54,351 bases of DNA, from positions 1-54,351 of the forward strand of contig NZ_WBMR01000044.1 of NCBI RefSeq assembly GCF_008923365.1. Reading direction: 5' to 3'. Of this stretch, positions 17,412 through 25,117 are shown piece by piece. Below the pieces are notes generated by a model. The model made no database searches. It was not told where the DNA came from and was given only the letters and a program-made list of their open reading frames with translations. This stretch comes from Actinomadura montaniterrae. GTDB lineage: Bacteria > Actinomycetota > Actinomycetes > Streptosporangiales > Streptosporangiaceae. Every line of letters starts with the position of its first letter. Position 1 is the stretch's first letter. Both the position numbers and the translations under genes were made by a program.

Positions 17412-18221
17412 TCAGGCCGGCTCGGCGCCGAGCGCCTGGATCCGGTCGTGCGTCCACTCCTTCACACCCGCGATGAACCCCTCGACGTCCGCCGCCTTGC
17501 CCGACGCCATCTCGGCGAACCAGTCCGGCACGTACCGCTCGAACCGCCCGTTCCCGATGAGCTCCAGCACCGCGTCGGCGACCTCCCGCGGCGGAAGTGC
17601 GTCGGACAGGTCGCTGAGCGGCGGCTCGTTGCCCGGCAGCGAGAACAGGTCGGTGTCGACCAGCGCCGGCTGGACGATGTGCGCCTGCACGCCCGTCCCG
17701 TCCAGGTCGACGGCCATGCTCTCCCAGAACGCGGTCAGCGCCGCCTTCGACGCGCCGTACGCGGCCTCGTGCGGCGGGCCGAGCCGCGCCGCGACCGACC
17801 CGATCGCGACCAGGTGCCCGCGCCCCCGCTCGATCATCCCGGGCAGCAGCGCGAGCGTCAGCCGCACCGGCGACAGGTAGTTCAGCTGCAGCACGTCGTC
17901 GTTCTCGGCGGGCGCCATGTCCTGGACGCGGCGCCGCTTCGGCATCGCGGCGTTGTTGACCAGGACGTCCACGCCGCCGAACTCGGCCTCCACGGCGGCG
18001 GCGAGCCCGGCGACCGCGTCCAGGTCCGCCAGGTCGGCCACCCACATCGCCGAGCCGGGGGCGTGCTCGCGGCACCGGGCGAGCGTCTTCTCCAGCAGTT
18101 CCCCGCGCCGCGCGACCAGCCCGACCCGCGCGCCCGCCTCCGCCAGCGCCTCCGCCACGACCGCGCCGATGCCGGACGACGCGCCCGTGACCAACGCCGA
18201 CTTTCCCGTCAGACTCACCAT
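17412..18221 (-). CDS. Short-chain dehydrogenase/reductase
   Basis: The 269-residue classical SDR has TGASSGIG for NADP binding, an NNAA segment, and the catalytic Ser (IGSVA) plus Tyr-x3-Lys (YGASK). The ATG at 18221 gives MVSLTGKSALVTG, a typical SDR N-terminus; an upstream in-frame start would only add 12 unalignable residues. A strong stem-loop separates it from the operon upstream. The substrate is unknown. Confidence 0.92.
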   Translation of the reverse strand: MVSLTGKSALVTGASSGIGAVVAEALAEAGARVGLVARRGELLEKTLARCREHAPGSAMWVADLADLDAVAGLAAAVEAEFGGVDVLVNNAAMPKRRRVQDMAPAENDDVLQLNYLSPVRLTLALLPGMIERGRGHLVAIGSVAARLGPPHEAAYGASKAALTAFWESMAVDLDGTGVQAHIVQPALVDTDLFSLPGNEPPLSDLSDALPPREVADAVLELIGNGRFERYVPDWFAEMASGKAADVEGFIAGVKEWTHDRIQALGAEPA

Positions 18222-18264
18222 GCCGCCAACGTCACACACGGCCGCGCCGCGCGGCAAGGCGCAC

Positions 18265-18302
18265 CGCCGCCGCCGCGCGAAGGGAGCGTCGCGGCGGCGG
18301 CG
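18265..18302 (-). terminator. Strong stem-loop terminator after the MFS/hydrolase operon
   Basis: A perfect 13-bp GC stem (18265-18277 with 18290-18302) around a 12-base loop starts 20 bp past the hydrolase stop and precedes the SDR start. No U-tract follows, as is common in GC-rich actinobacteria. Confidence 0.6.
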
Positions 18303-18321
18303 ATGGGTCCGGGCCCGCGTC

Positions 18322-19014
18322 CTAGATCCAGCCCTCCAGCGACGCCATGAAGCCGTCGAGGTCGTCGCGGTGCACGCAGTGGCCGGTGCCCTCGACCTGC
18401 GTCACCGCGAACCCCTTCGCGCGCAGGTCGGCGGCGAGGTCGTCGGGGACCAGCCGCCGGTCGCCCGCGCCCTGCACCAGCGACGGGACGACCGGGCGGT
18501 CCGGGATCATGTCCTCCGCCTCGCGCAGCCACCGCGCGGCGCCGACGTCCCACCGCGCGTACCCGTCCAGCTCGGCGGCGATGTCCTCGTCCGCCCACTT
18601 CGGGGCCATCTTCCGGATCTGCTCCGCCGTCGCCCGCTTGGTGAAGGCGGCGAACCCCTCGATGTCCGGGTTGGCGTCGCCGCCGATCTTCCATGCGGGG
18701 TCGCTGTAGACGGCCTTGGCGGGACGCAGGTCCGCCGCGGCGAGGGAGAGCGACAGCGCGCCGAGCGAGTGGCCGATGGCGACGTCCGCACCCGTGGGCA
18801 GGGATTCCACCAGGTCGGCGGCGAACAGCTCGGGGGAGTACTCGGCGGCGTGCGGGCTCTCGCCGTGCCCGCGCAGGTCCGGCATCAGGACCCGGTAGCC
18901 GCGGGCGGCGAGCAGCGGCGCCACCCGGCACCAGGTGCCGGCGGACGCCATGATGCCGTGGATCAGCACGGCGGTCCTGTCGCCGCCGCCGGTCTCGTGG
19001 ACCTTCAGTTTCAC
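18322..19014 (-). CDS. Alpha/beta-fold hydrolase
   Basis: The 230-residue protein starts at GTG 19014 after AAAGGAAG. HGIMASAGTW forms the oxyanion region, GHSLGA carries the nucleophilic Ser, GAGD the acid and GTGHCVHRDD the catalytic His. It follows the MFS gene by 23 bp on the same strand, so the two are probably one operon for uptake or export and hydrolysis of a small ester. The substrate is unknown. Confidence 0.9.
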   Translation of the reverse strand: MKLKVHETGGGDRTAVLIHGIMASAGTWCRVAPLLAARGYRVLMPDLRGHGESPHAAEYSPELFAADLVESLPTGADVAIGHSLGALSLSLAAADLRPAKAVYSDPAWKIGGDANPDIEGFAAFTKRATAEQIRKMAPKWADEDIAAELDGYARWDVGAARWLREAEDMIPDRPVVPSLVQGAGDRRLVPDDLAADLRAKGFAVTQVEGTGHCVHRDDLDGFMASLEGWI

Positions 19015-19037
19015 GGGGGACTTCCTTTCCGAGGGGG

Positions 19038-20315
19038 TCAGCGGACGCTCCTGACCGGCAGGATCGAGAGCGCCGCCGCGACGGCGAGCACCGCCGCGAC
19101 GAGGTAGAGCGCGGGGTAGCCGCCGGGGGTACTGATGATCGCGGACGCGACGAACGGCGCGATGATCTGGGGCCCGGCGTTGGCGATGTTGAGCACGCCC
19201 ATGTCGCGGGCGGCGTCCTCGCCGCGCGGCAGCACGAGCGTGACCATCGCGGTGTCGACGGCCATGTACACGCCGAAGAACAGGCCGTCGACCGCCATGA
19301 AGACGACCATGGTCGTCCAGTGCGGCGACAGCAGCGGCAGCAGCAGCGCCGCGGCCATGCCGGCGCTGGCGGCGAAGACGAACGCCTTGCGCCGGTCCAG
19401 CCGGTCCGACAGCGGCCCGCCGACGACGGTGGTCGCCACCGACGTCACCGCGCCGATGAGGGTGAGCAGCGCGACGCCGTCCGCGCCCTTCATCCCGTGC
19501 GGCAGCCCGATGTGGTCCTCGAGCATGTACAGCAGGTAGCCGGTCACGCAGAAGTAGGAGAGGATCATCAGGGCGCGTCCGGCGAACACCCAGCGGAAGT
19601 CGTGGACGCGCAGCGCCGACAGGAACGAGGCCAGGTCCCGGCGCAGCGAGGAGCCGTCCGCCGCGCGCGGGGGAAGCTCGTCCGGGCGCGGGTCGTGGGT
19701 CAGCGTCACCAGCAGCACCGCCGCCAGGACGAGCAGGCCCGCCAGGGTCGTGTACCCCCACGCGACGGCGTGCGTGAACCGGCCGGCGACGACGATGCCG
19801 ACGAGCAGGCCGAGCGTGGTGCCCGCGCCCGCCATCGCCGACGCGGTGCCGCGCCGCTCCGCCGGCACGCGGTCGGGGACGATCGCGGTGAGCGCCGCCT
19901 GGTAGACGTTGCCCATCCCCTGCAGCAGGCACCAGCCGACGACCAGCAGCGCGATCGTGCCCATGTTCCCGAGCAGGACCGCGAACGCCAGCGCGAGCAG
20001 CGCGCCGCCGAGCAGGAACGGGTTCCGGCGGCCGAACCGGGAGCGGCTGCGGTCCGACAGCGCGCCGCCGATCGGGTTGAGCAGCGTTGCGAAGGCCGCC
20101 CCGATGCCGGTCACGAGGCCGAGCATCGCGACCTTGTGCGCCTTGTCGATGTGCTCGACCTGGGTCGGCAGCAGGATGCTCGCCACGCCGCCGTAGAGGG
20201 AGAACAGCATGAGGTTGCCGGTCAGCAGCAGCGGCATCAGCCCGCGCCGGCTCCGTGCCGCGCCGGCCTGCGCGCCCGCCTGAGCGCGGGGAGCGGCGCC
20301 GGTGCCGGCGCTCAC
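19038..20315 (-). CDS. MFS transporter
   Basis: From GTG 20315 the protein has 425 residues and twelve predicted membrane helices. The loop after helix 2 reads GGALSDRSRSRFGRRNP, resembling the DRxGRR motif of the superfamily and sugar:cation (GPH) symporters. A second half repeats GGPLSDRLDRRK. An alternative GTG at 20396 would add 27 charged residues without a ribosome-binding site. I prefer 20315 because its GTGA overlaps the stop of a short leader frame that has a good site (GAGGAG). The cargo is unknown. Confidence 0.87.
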   Translation of the reverse strand: MSAGTGAAPRAQAGAQAGAARSRRGLMPLLLTGNLMLFSLYGGVASILLPTQVEHIDKAHKVAMLGLVTGIGAAFATLLNPIGGALSDRSRSRFGRRNPFLLGGALLALAFAVLLGNMGTIALLVVGWCLLQGMGNVYQAALTAIVPDRVPAERRGTASAMAGAGTTLGLLVGIVVAGRFTHAVAWGYTTLAGLLVLAAVLLVTLTHDPRPDELPPRAADGSSLRRDLASFLSALRVHDFRWVFAGRALMILSYFCVTGYLLYMLEDHIGLPHGMKGADGVALLTLIGAVTSVATTVVGGPLSDRLDRRKAFVFAASAGMAAALLLPLLSPHWTTMVVFMAVDGLFFGVYMAVDTAMVTLVLPRGEDAARDMGVLNIANAGPQIIAPFVASAIISTPGGYPALYLVAAVLAVAAALSILPVRSVR

Positions 20316-20362
20316 CGGAGGGTCCCGTTCACGGCCGCGGCGCGGCGGTCGGTGGGGCTCAT
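20312..20362 (-). CDS. 16-codon leader ORF translationally coupled to the MFS gene
   Basis: ATG 20362 is preceded by GAGGAG at good spacing and encodes MSPTDRRAAAVNGTLR, then TGA overlapping the MFS GTG as GTGA. This is the classic coupling overlap. It may be a true leader peptide. Alternatively it is the original N-terminus of the transporter, split off by a frameshift. Confidence 0.45.
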   Translation of the reverse strand: MSPTDRRAAAVNGTLR

Positions 20363-20396
20363 GGGGGGCTCCTCGGGGGTCGGTGACGCGAGTCAC

Positions 20397-20408
20397 TTAT
20401 ACGTATAA
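20397..20408. promoter_or_regulatory. Perfect 12-bp palindrome in the MFS promoter region
   Basis: TTATACGTATAA is self-complementary and sits in a locally AT-rich patch 35 bp upstream of the leader ORF, between the MFS operon and the divergent helicase gene. The form suits a TetR- or MarR-type operator. No regulator gene is adjacent. The rest of 20363-20596 shows no other feature I can support. Confidence 0.5.
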
Positions 20409-20596
20409 ATTCTGTATAGCACCCCTTGGCGGGCACTGGTCAAGATGGGGCGCGATCCCGCCGGGCGGGGTCGGACCTCCAGGTCTCCGTCTCTCCGGGG
20501 CCCGGTCGAAAAGGTGTCGCCCTAGTGCTCATGAGGCCGGTAAGGTCGTGGGTTTCGCCGTCCCGCGCCCACCCTCGCCTCTGGAGGTCCTCCGGC

Positions 20597-22600
20597 ATGC
20601 CCGCCGAACCGTCGATCCTCGCCGCCGAGCGCGCCCACCTCGCCGAGTCCCGCGCCGCGCTGCGCCGGATGCGCGAGCACGCGGAGTCCTTGTCAGCGGA
20701 CGTCGCGGCGGACTGGGTGTCCAAGCAGTTCCTGGAGTCGCTGCTCGACCAGCGGGTCGCGGCGCTCGCCGACCATCCCGACACCCCGCTGTTCTTCGGG
20801 CGGATGGACCGCGACGGCGACGACGGGCCCGACCTGCCCGCCGTCATGTACGTGGGACGGCGGCACGTCCACGACGGCGACGAGGGCCGCCCCCTGGTGC
20901 TGGACTGGCGCGCCCCGGTGTCGCGGGCGTTCTACCAGGCGGGCCCGGCCGAGCCGATGGGCTGGCGGCTGCGGCGCCGCTTCGGCTTCCAGGGCGGCGA
21001 CCTGACCGCGTTCGAGGACGAGCCCCTCGACGGCGGCGCCGAGCTCGGCCCGTCCCGCATCCTGACCGAGGAGATCGAGCGGCCCCGCACCGGGCCGATG
21101 CGCGACATCGTCGCGACCATCCAGCCGGAGCAGGACGTGATCGTCCGCGCCGACCTGCCCCGCACCGTCTGCGTGCAGGGCGCCCCGGGCACCGGGAAGA
21201 CGGCGGTCGGCCTGCACCGCGCCGCCTACCTGCTGTTCACCCACCGGGAGCGGCTGTCGCGGTCCGGGGTGCTGATCGTCGGCCCGAACCGCGCGTTCCT
21301 CGCCTACATCTCGGCGGTGCTGCCCGCGCTCGGCGAGGTCCGCGTCGAGCAGGCCACCATCGACGACCTGCTCGGCGAGCCGCTGGGGGAGGAGCCCGCG
21401 GCGGTGTCGGCGGCCAAGGGCGAGGCACGGATGGCGGACGTGCTGCGCAGGGCGCTGTGGCTGCACGTCCGCAAGCCGGAGGAGGGCCTCGTCGTCACCC
21501 GCGGCGTCGCCCGCTACCGGCTCGCCGACCACGAGGTGCGGGAGATCGCGGCCGGGCTGCGCGGCACCACCCGCTACGGCAGCGGCCGCGCCGCGTTCGC
21601 GCAGCGGCTCGCCCACCAGATCCTCGTCCGGATGGAGCAGCGCGGCGAGGCCCCCGACGACCGCGTCCAGGACCAGGTGGCGCGCAGCAGGTCCGTCAAG
21701 CAGCTGCTCGACCAGGTGTGGCCCAAGGTCACCCCCGAGCAGGTCCTCTTCCGGCTGCTGTCGGACGCGGACTTCCTGCGCTCCGCCGCCAAGGGCGTCC
21801 TCGGAGAGGACGAGCAGGCCGCGCTGCTCTGGGAGAAGCCCGCCCGGTCGCACCGCTCGGTGAAGTGGACCGCCGCCGACCGCGCCCTTCTGGACGAGCT
21901 GGCCGACCTCATCGAGCGGACCGCATCGCTCGGGCACCTGGTCGTGGACGAGGCGCAGGACCTGTCGGCGATGCAGCTGCGCGCCCTCGGCCGCCGCTGC
22001 GGCACCGGGTCCGCGACCGTCCTCGGCGATCTCGCCCAGGGGACGACGGCCTGGTCGGCGCGGTCCTGGAAGGAGGTCCTGAGCCATCTCGGGCAGGACG
22101 GCGAGGTCACCGAGCTGACCCTCGGGTTCCGCGTCCCCGGGACCGTCCTCGACTACGCCGCCCGGCTGCTCCCGCACGTCGCGCCGGAGCTGGAGAGGCC
22201 GCGGTCGCTGCGCGCCGGCGCCGGGGCGCTGGACGTGCGGCGCGTGCCCGACGTGGTGGCCGGGGCGGTCGAGGCCGCGCGGGAGGCCCTGGCCCGGGCG
22301 GGCTCGATCGGGTTGATCGTGCCGGACGCGCTGGCGGCGGCGCATGCGGCGGCACTCGCGGAGGCCGGGCTGGACGCCGCGCTGCTCGGACCGGAGTCCG
22401 ACGGCACCGCGCGGCTGCTCGTCGTCCCGGCGACGCTGGCGAAGGGCCTGGAGTACGACCACGTGATCGTGGCCGAGCCCGCCGCGATCGCCGCCGCGGA
22501 GGCGCGCGGCCTGGCCCGGCTGTACGTGGTGCTGACCCGCGCGGTGACCTCGCTGACCGTCCTGCACCGGGACGACCTGCCCGCCGAGCTGGCCCCCTGA
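20597..22600 (+). CDS. helD: HelD-like superfamily 1 helicase/ATPase (RNA polymerase recycling factor)
   Basis: The protein has 667 residues from ATG 20597 (GGAGG at 20583). An N-terminal coiled-coil region (LAAERAHLAESRAALRRMREHAESL) matches the HelD arm that enters RNA polymerase. Walker A is GAPGTGKTAVGLHRAAY. The insert between helicase halves is present, then VVDEAQDLSAMQLRALGRR (Walker B and motif III area) and LTLGFRVPGTVLDYA. HelD removes stalled RNA polymerase from DNA or RNA. Distinction from UvrD-like ATPases rests on the N-terminal arm and the AEPMGWRLRRRF region. Confidence 0.85.
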   Translation: MPAEPSILAAERAHLAESRAALRRMREHAESLSADVAADWVSKQFLESLLDQRVAALADHPDTPLFFGRMDRDGDDGPDLPAVMYVGRRHVHDGDEGRPLVLDWRAPVSRAFYQAGPAEPMGWRLRRRFGFQGGDLTAFEDEPLDGGAELGPSRILTEEIERPRTGPMRDIVATIQPEQDVIVRADLPRTVCVQGAPGTGKTAVGLHRAAYLLFTHRERLSRSGVLIVGPNRAFLAYISAVLPALGEVRVEQATIDDLLGEPLGEEPAAVSAAKGEARMADVLRRALWLHVRKPEEGLVVTRGVARYRLADHEVREIAAGLRGTTRYGSGRAAFAQRLAHQILVRMEQRGEAPDDRVQDQVARSRSVKQLLDQVWPKVTPEQVLFRLLSDADFLRSAAKGVLGEDEQAALLWEKPARSHRSVKWTAADRALLDELADLIERTASLGHLVVDEAQDLSAMQLRALGRRCGTGSATVLGDLAQGTTAWSARSWKEVLSHLGQDGEVTELTLGFRVPGTVLDYAARLLPHVAPELERPRSLRAGAGALDVRRVPDVVAGAVEAAREALARAGSIGLIVPDALAAAHAAALAEAGLDAALLGPESDGTARLLVVPATLAKGLEYDHVIVAEPAAIAAAEARGLARLYVVLTRAVTSLTVLHRDDLPAELAP

Positions 22601-22624
22601 GGCCCCGGGCGGTGAAGATGGACC

Positions 22625-23518
22625 ATGACCGTCCCGCATCCGTTCACCGAGACCGTGCACCTGCCCGCGACGCCGCCGTTCGACCTCGGCGCCGCGCTCC
22701 GCTTCATGGGCGGTTTCGCGCCCACCGCCGGCGAGCAGTCGATCGACGGCGGGACCCTCACCAAGGCGCTGCGCGCCGCCGGCCGGACGGTCGCCGCGCA
22801 GGTCGTCCAGGAGGGTGACGGGGTGCGCGCGACCCTGCACGCCGCCGAGCCGCTCACCGAGGACGTCGTCCGCGCCGCCGCCGACCGCGTCGCGTTCCAC
22901 CTCAGCCTCGCCGACGACCTCACCGGCTTCTACGCGATCGGCCGCGCGGATCCCGCCTTCGCGCCCGTCCTCGACCGGCTGTACGGCTACCACCAGGTGA
23001 AGTTCCCGACGCCGCTGGAGAACCTCGTGTGGGCGATCCTGTCGCAGCGCGCGCCGCAGGCCGCCGCCGCGCGCGGCAAGCACGCCCTGCGCGACGCGTT
23101 CGGCGACCGGATCACCGTGGACGGCACCGAGTACGCCGCCTTCCCGGACATCGACCAGCTCGTCACCCTCTCGGAGGGCCGGATCGCCGAGCTCGTCGGC
23201 AACGAGCGCAAGGCACGCTACCTGCACGGCGCCCTGCACGCCTGGCACGGCGCCGACGAGGACTTCCTCCGCACCGGCCCGTTCGGCGAGGTCAAGGACT
23301 TCCTGCTGTCACTGCCGGGCGTCGGCGCGTGGTCGGCGAACTTCATCCTCATCCGGGGCCTCGGCCGGATGGACGAGACGCCGCTGGAGAAGGCGCTGCG
23401 CGGCGCGGCGTCCCGCGCCTACGGGCGCCCGCTGTCGGACGCCGACCTGCAGCGCATCGCCGACGGCTACGCCCCCTGGCAGGGCTACTGGGCGCACTAC
23501 CTGCGCGCGGCTTCCTGA
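22625..23518 (+). CDS. AlkA-type DNA-3-methyladenine glycosylase (HhH-GPD)
   Basis: The protein has 297 residues. The N-terminal TBP-like AlkA domain (residues 1-110) is followed by the HhH-GPD fold. The hairpin reads LLSLPGVGAWSANFILIRGLG. The expected catalytic Asp (AlkA FLPDDYL) aligns with Glu in ETPLEKAL, so the nucleophile-activating residue may be Glu. It would remove alkylated bases. It follows helD by 24 bp and overlaps the convergent tetR by 22 bp. Co-transcription with helD is plausible. Confidence 0.88.
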   Translation: MTVPHPFTETVHLPATPPFDLGAALRFMGGFAPTAGEQSIDGGTLTKALRAAGRTVAAQVVQEGDGVRATLHAAEPLTEDVVRAAADRVAFHLSLADDLTGFYAIGRADPAFAPVLDRLYGYHQVKFPTPLENLVWAILSQRAPQAAAARGKHALRDAFGDRITVDGTEYAAFPDIDQLVTLSEGRIAELVGNERKARYLHGALHAWHGADEDFLRTGPFGEVKDFLLSLPGVGAWSANFILIRGLGRMDETPLEKALRGAASRAYGRPLSDADLQRIADGYAPWQGYWAHYLRAAS

Positions 23519-24093
23519 TCCGGCTCGCCGTCCCGCGGCCGCAGGCCGTCGAAGGCGATCCGGAGGACGTCGTCGCTGCCGCCGGCGCGCCCGGCGGCGT
23601 AGGAGATCCCGGCCAGCAGCGCGGTGACCTCGGCCGGGCCGATGTCGGCGCGGACGGCCCCGGCCCGCTGCGCCCGCTCCAGCAGGGTGCCGATCGCGTC
23701 CTTCACGTCCGGTCCGGTGCGTCCGGTAGCCTCGCGGGCGTCGACGCCCGCCTCGGCCAGCGCCTCGGTGACGGCCTGCTTGGTCGCCGCCTGGGACACG
23801 ACGCGGGCGAAGAAGCCGAAGAACGCCGCGCCGGGATCGGTGGCCGACGCCAGCTCCCGGGCCTCGCGGGCCAGCCGGTCCAGCAGCGCGACGAGCACGG
23901 CCTCCAGCAGCGACTCCTTGGTGGGGAAGTGCCGGAAGACCGTGCCGATCCCGACTCCGGCGCGGCGCGCGACCTCCTCGGTCGAGGCGGAGGTGCCCCG
24001 CGCGGCGAACACGTCCTCGGCCGCGGCCAGGACCTTGGCGCGGTTGCGCTGGGCGTCGGCGCGCAGCGGTTTGCCGGACGAGGTCGTCGTCAT
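23497..24093 (-). CDS. TetR-family regulator of the SnoaL-like pair
   Basis: The protein has about 198 residues. The HTH is at residues 30-60 (TEEVARRAGVGIGTVFRHFPTKESLL). The ATG at 24093 follows GGGAAGG; a GTG one codon upstream is equally possible. The C-terminal domain resembles SbtR/YcdC-like TetR ligand domains. It diverges from two SnoaL-like genes across 83 bp containing two matched operators, so it very likely represses both directions. Confidence 0.92.
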   Translation of the reverse strand: MTTTSSGKPLRADAQRNRAKVLAAAEDVFAARGTSASTEEVARRAGVGIGTVFRHFPTKESLLEAVLVALLDRLAREARELASATDPGAAFFGFFARVVSQAATKQAVTEALAEAGVDAREATGRTGPDVKDAIGTLLERAQRAGAVRADIGPAEVTALLAGISYAAGRAGGSDDVLRIAFDGLRPRDGEPDQEAARR

Positions 24094-24106
24094 CACGGCC
24101 TTCCCG

Positions 24107-24158
24107 TTGACAAGTGGAGTGCAGACTCCATATTTTCGGATACGGAGCAGAAACTCCG
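24107..24158 (+). promoter_or_regulatory. Promoter with two GGAG-N6-CTCC operators
   Basis: TTGACA (24107-24112) and TATTTT (24131-24136) are spaced 18 bp. Between them lies TGGAGT-GCAG-ACTCCA (24115-24130), and after the -10 lies CGGAG-CAGAAA-CTCCG (24143-24158). Both share GGAG-N6-CTCC. A TetR dimer on each would block the polymerase and the start site. Confidence 0.72.
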
Positions 24159-24176
24159 ATTGTACGGGAGAGAGTC

Positions 24177-24575
24177 ATGTCCGAGTTCGCCACCCCCCGC
24201 GCCGTCTTCCAGCGGCTGATCGACGGGGTGACCGCGCGGCGGCCCGACGGGCTGCCGCAGCTGTACGCCGAGGACGCGGTGGTCGTGCACCCGTTCGCCC
24301 ATCCCGCGTCCCGGCTGGAGGGCCGCGAGGCCCTGGCCGCGCATTTCGCACGGTTGGAGACCCTCCCGGTGGAGATGAAGGCCCGCAACGTGGTCGTCCA
24401 CCAGACCGCCGACCCCGAGGTGATCGTGGCCGAGTTCGAGTACGCGGGCCGCAACACCGAGACGGGCCGGGACTTCGTCGTGCCGAACGTCTTCGTCATG
24501 CGGGTCCGCGGCGGCCGCATCGTCGAGTCCCGCGACTACGCCCACCACCAGGCGTTCGAGGAGGCGATGGCGTGA
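24177..24575 (+). CDS. SnoaL-like (NTF2-fold) protein, copy 1
   Basis: The 132-residue protein is a compact NTF2-like alpha+beta cone (LYAEDAVVVHPFAHP, DPEVIVAEFEYAG, VPNVFVMRVRGGRIVESRDY). The ATG at 24177 follows GGGAGAGAG. Such proteins bind or isomerise small hydrophobic ligands; the reaction is not readable from sequence. It overlaps its paralog by 4 bp (GTGA), so the two are translationally coupled. Confidence 0.87.
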   Translation: MSEFATPRAVFQRLIDGVTARRPDGLPQLYAEDAVVVHPFAHPASRLEGREALAAHFARLETLPVEMKARNVVVHQTADPEVIVAEFEYAGRNTETGRDFVVPNVFVMRVRGGRIVESRDYAHHQAFEEAMA

Positions 24576-24982
24576 GCGCCCCGACGCCGCGCGAGGTGTT
24601 CGCGCGGCTGAGCGCCGGGATCTCCGCCGGCCGCTGGCACGAGCTGGCGGACCTGTACGCCGAGGACGCGGTGGTCGACCAGCCGTTCGCGCTCCCGCCC
24701 GCGCCGCCGCACCTGGAGGGCCGGGCGATCATCGGCGAGCACTTCCGCCGGGCCGCCGATGGACCGCTCCAGCTGCGCGCGGTGAACGTCGTGGTGCACG
24801 AGACCGCCGATCCGGAGGTGATCGTCGCCGAGTTCGACTACGACGGCCGTATCGCGACGACGGGGCACGAGTTCCGCGTCCCGAACATCCAGGTCCTGCG
24901 CGTCCGGGACGGCCTGATCGTGGAGACGCGCGACTACCACGACCACCGCGGCCTCGCGCGCGCCTTCGCCGCCGCTCATTAG
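24572..24982 (+). CDS. SnoaL-like (NTF2-fold) protein, copy 2
   Basis: The 136-residue product of GTG 24572 is a clear paralog of copy 1. It keeps LYAEDAVV, the HLEGR/RLEGRE turn, VVVHxTADPEVIVAEF and RDY near the end. A tandem duplication is the simplest origin, and the pair may form a heterodimer, since NTF2-fold proteins usually dimerise (inference). It is the last gene under the TetR-controlled promoter. Confidence 0.87.
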   Translation: MSAPTPREVFARLSAGISAGRWHELADLYAEDAVVDQPFALPPAPPHLEGRAIIGEHFRRAADGPLQLRAVNVVVHETADPEVIVAEFDYDGRIATTGHEFRVPNIQVLRVRDGLIVETRDYHDHRGLARAFAAAH

Positions 24983-25042
24983 GGGACGAGCCGGGCGCGG
25001 GCGGTTGACCGACCCCCGTGCCGGTTCTTAGGGTGGACGGGC

Positions 25043-25062
25043 CATACCGACCGGTTGGTATG
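25043..25062. promoter_or_regulatory. TetR-type operator upstream of the acyl-CoA dehydrogenase pair
   Basis: CATACCGACCGGTTGGTATG is a 20-bp near-perfect palindrome; one G/T step breaks symmetry. The ACCGACCGGT core is typical of TetR regulators of fatty-acid or degradation genes in actinobacteria. It lies 56 bp before the GTG of the first subunit. Confidence 0.62.
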
Positions 25063-25117
25063 TTCGTTCGCGGTGGCCCGTTCGCCACCCCTGTGACCCC
25101 GCGCGGAGGTTCGCCCT

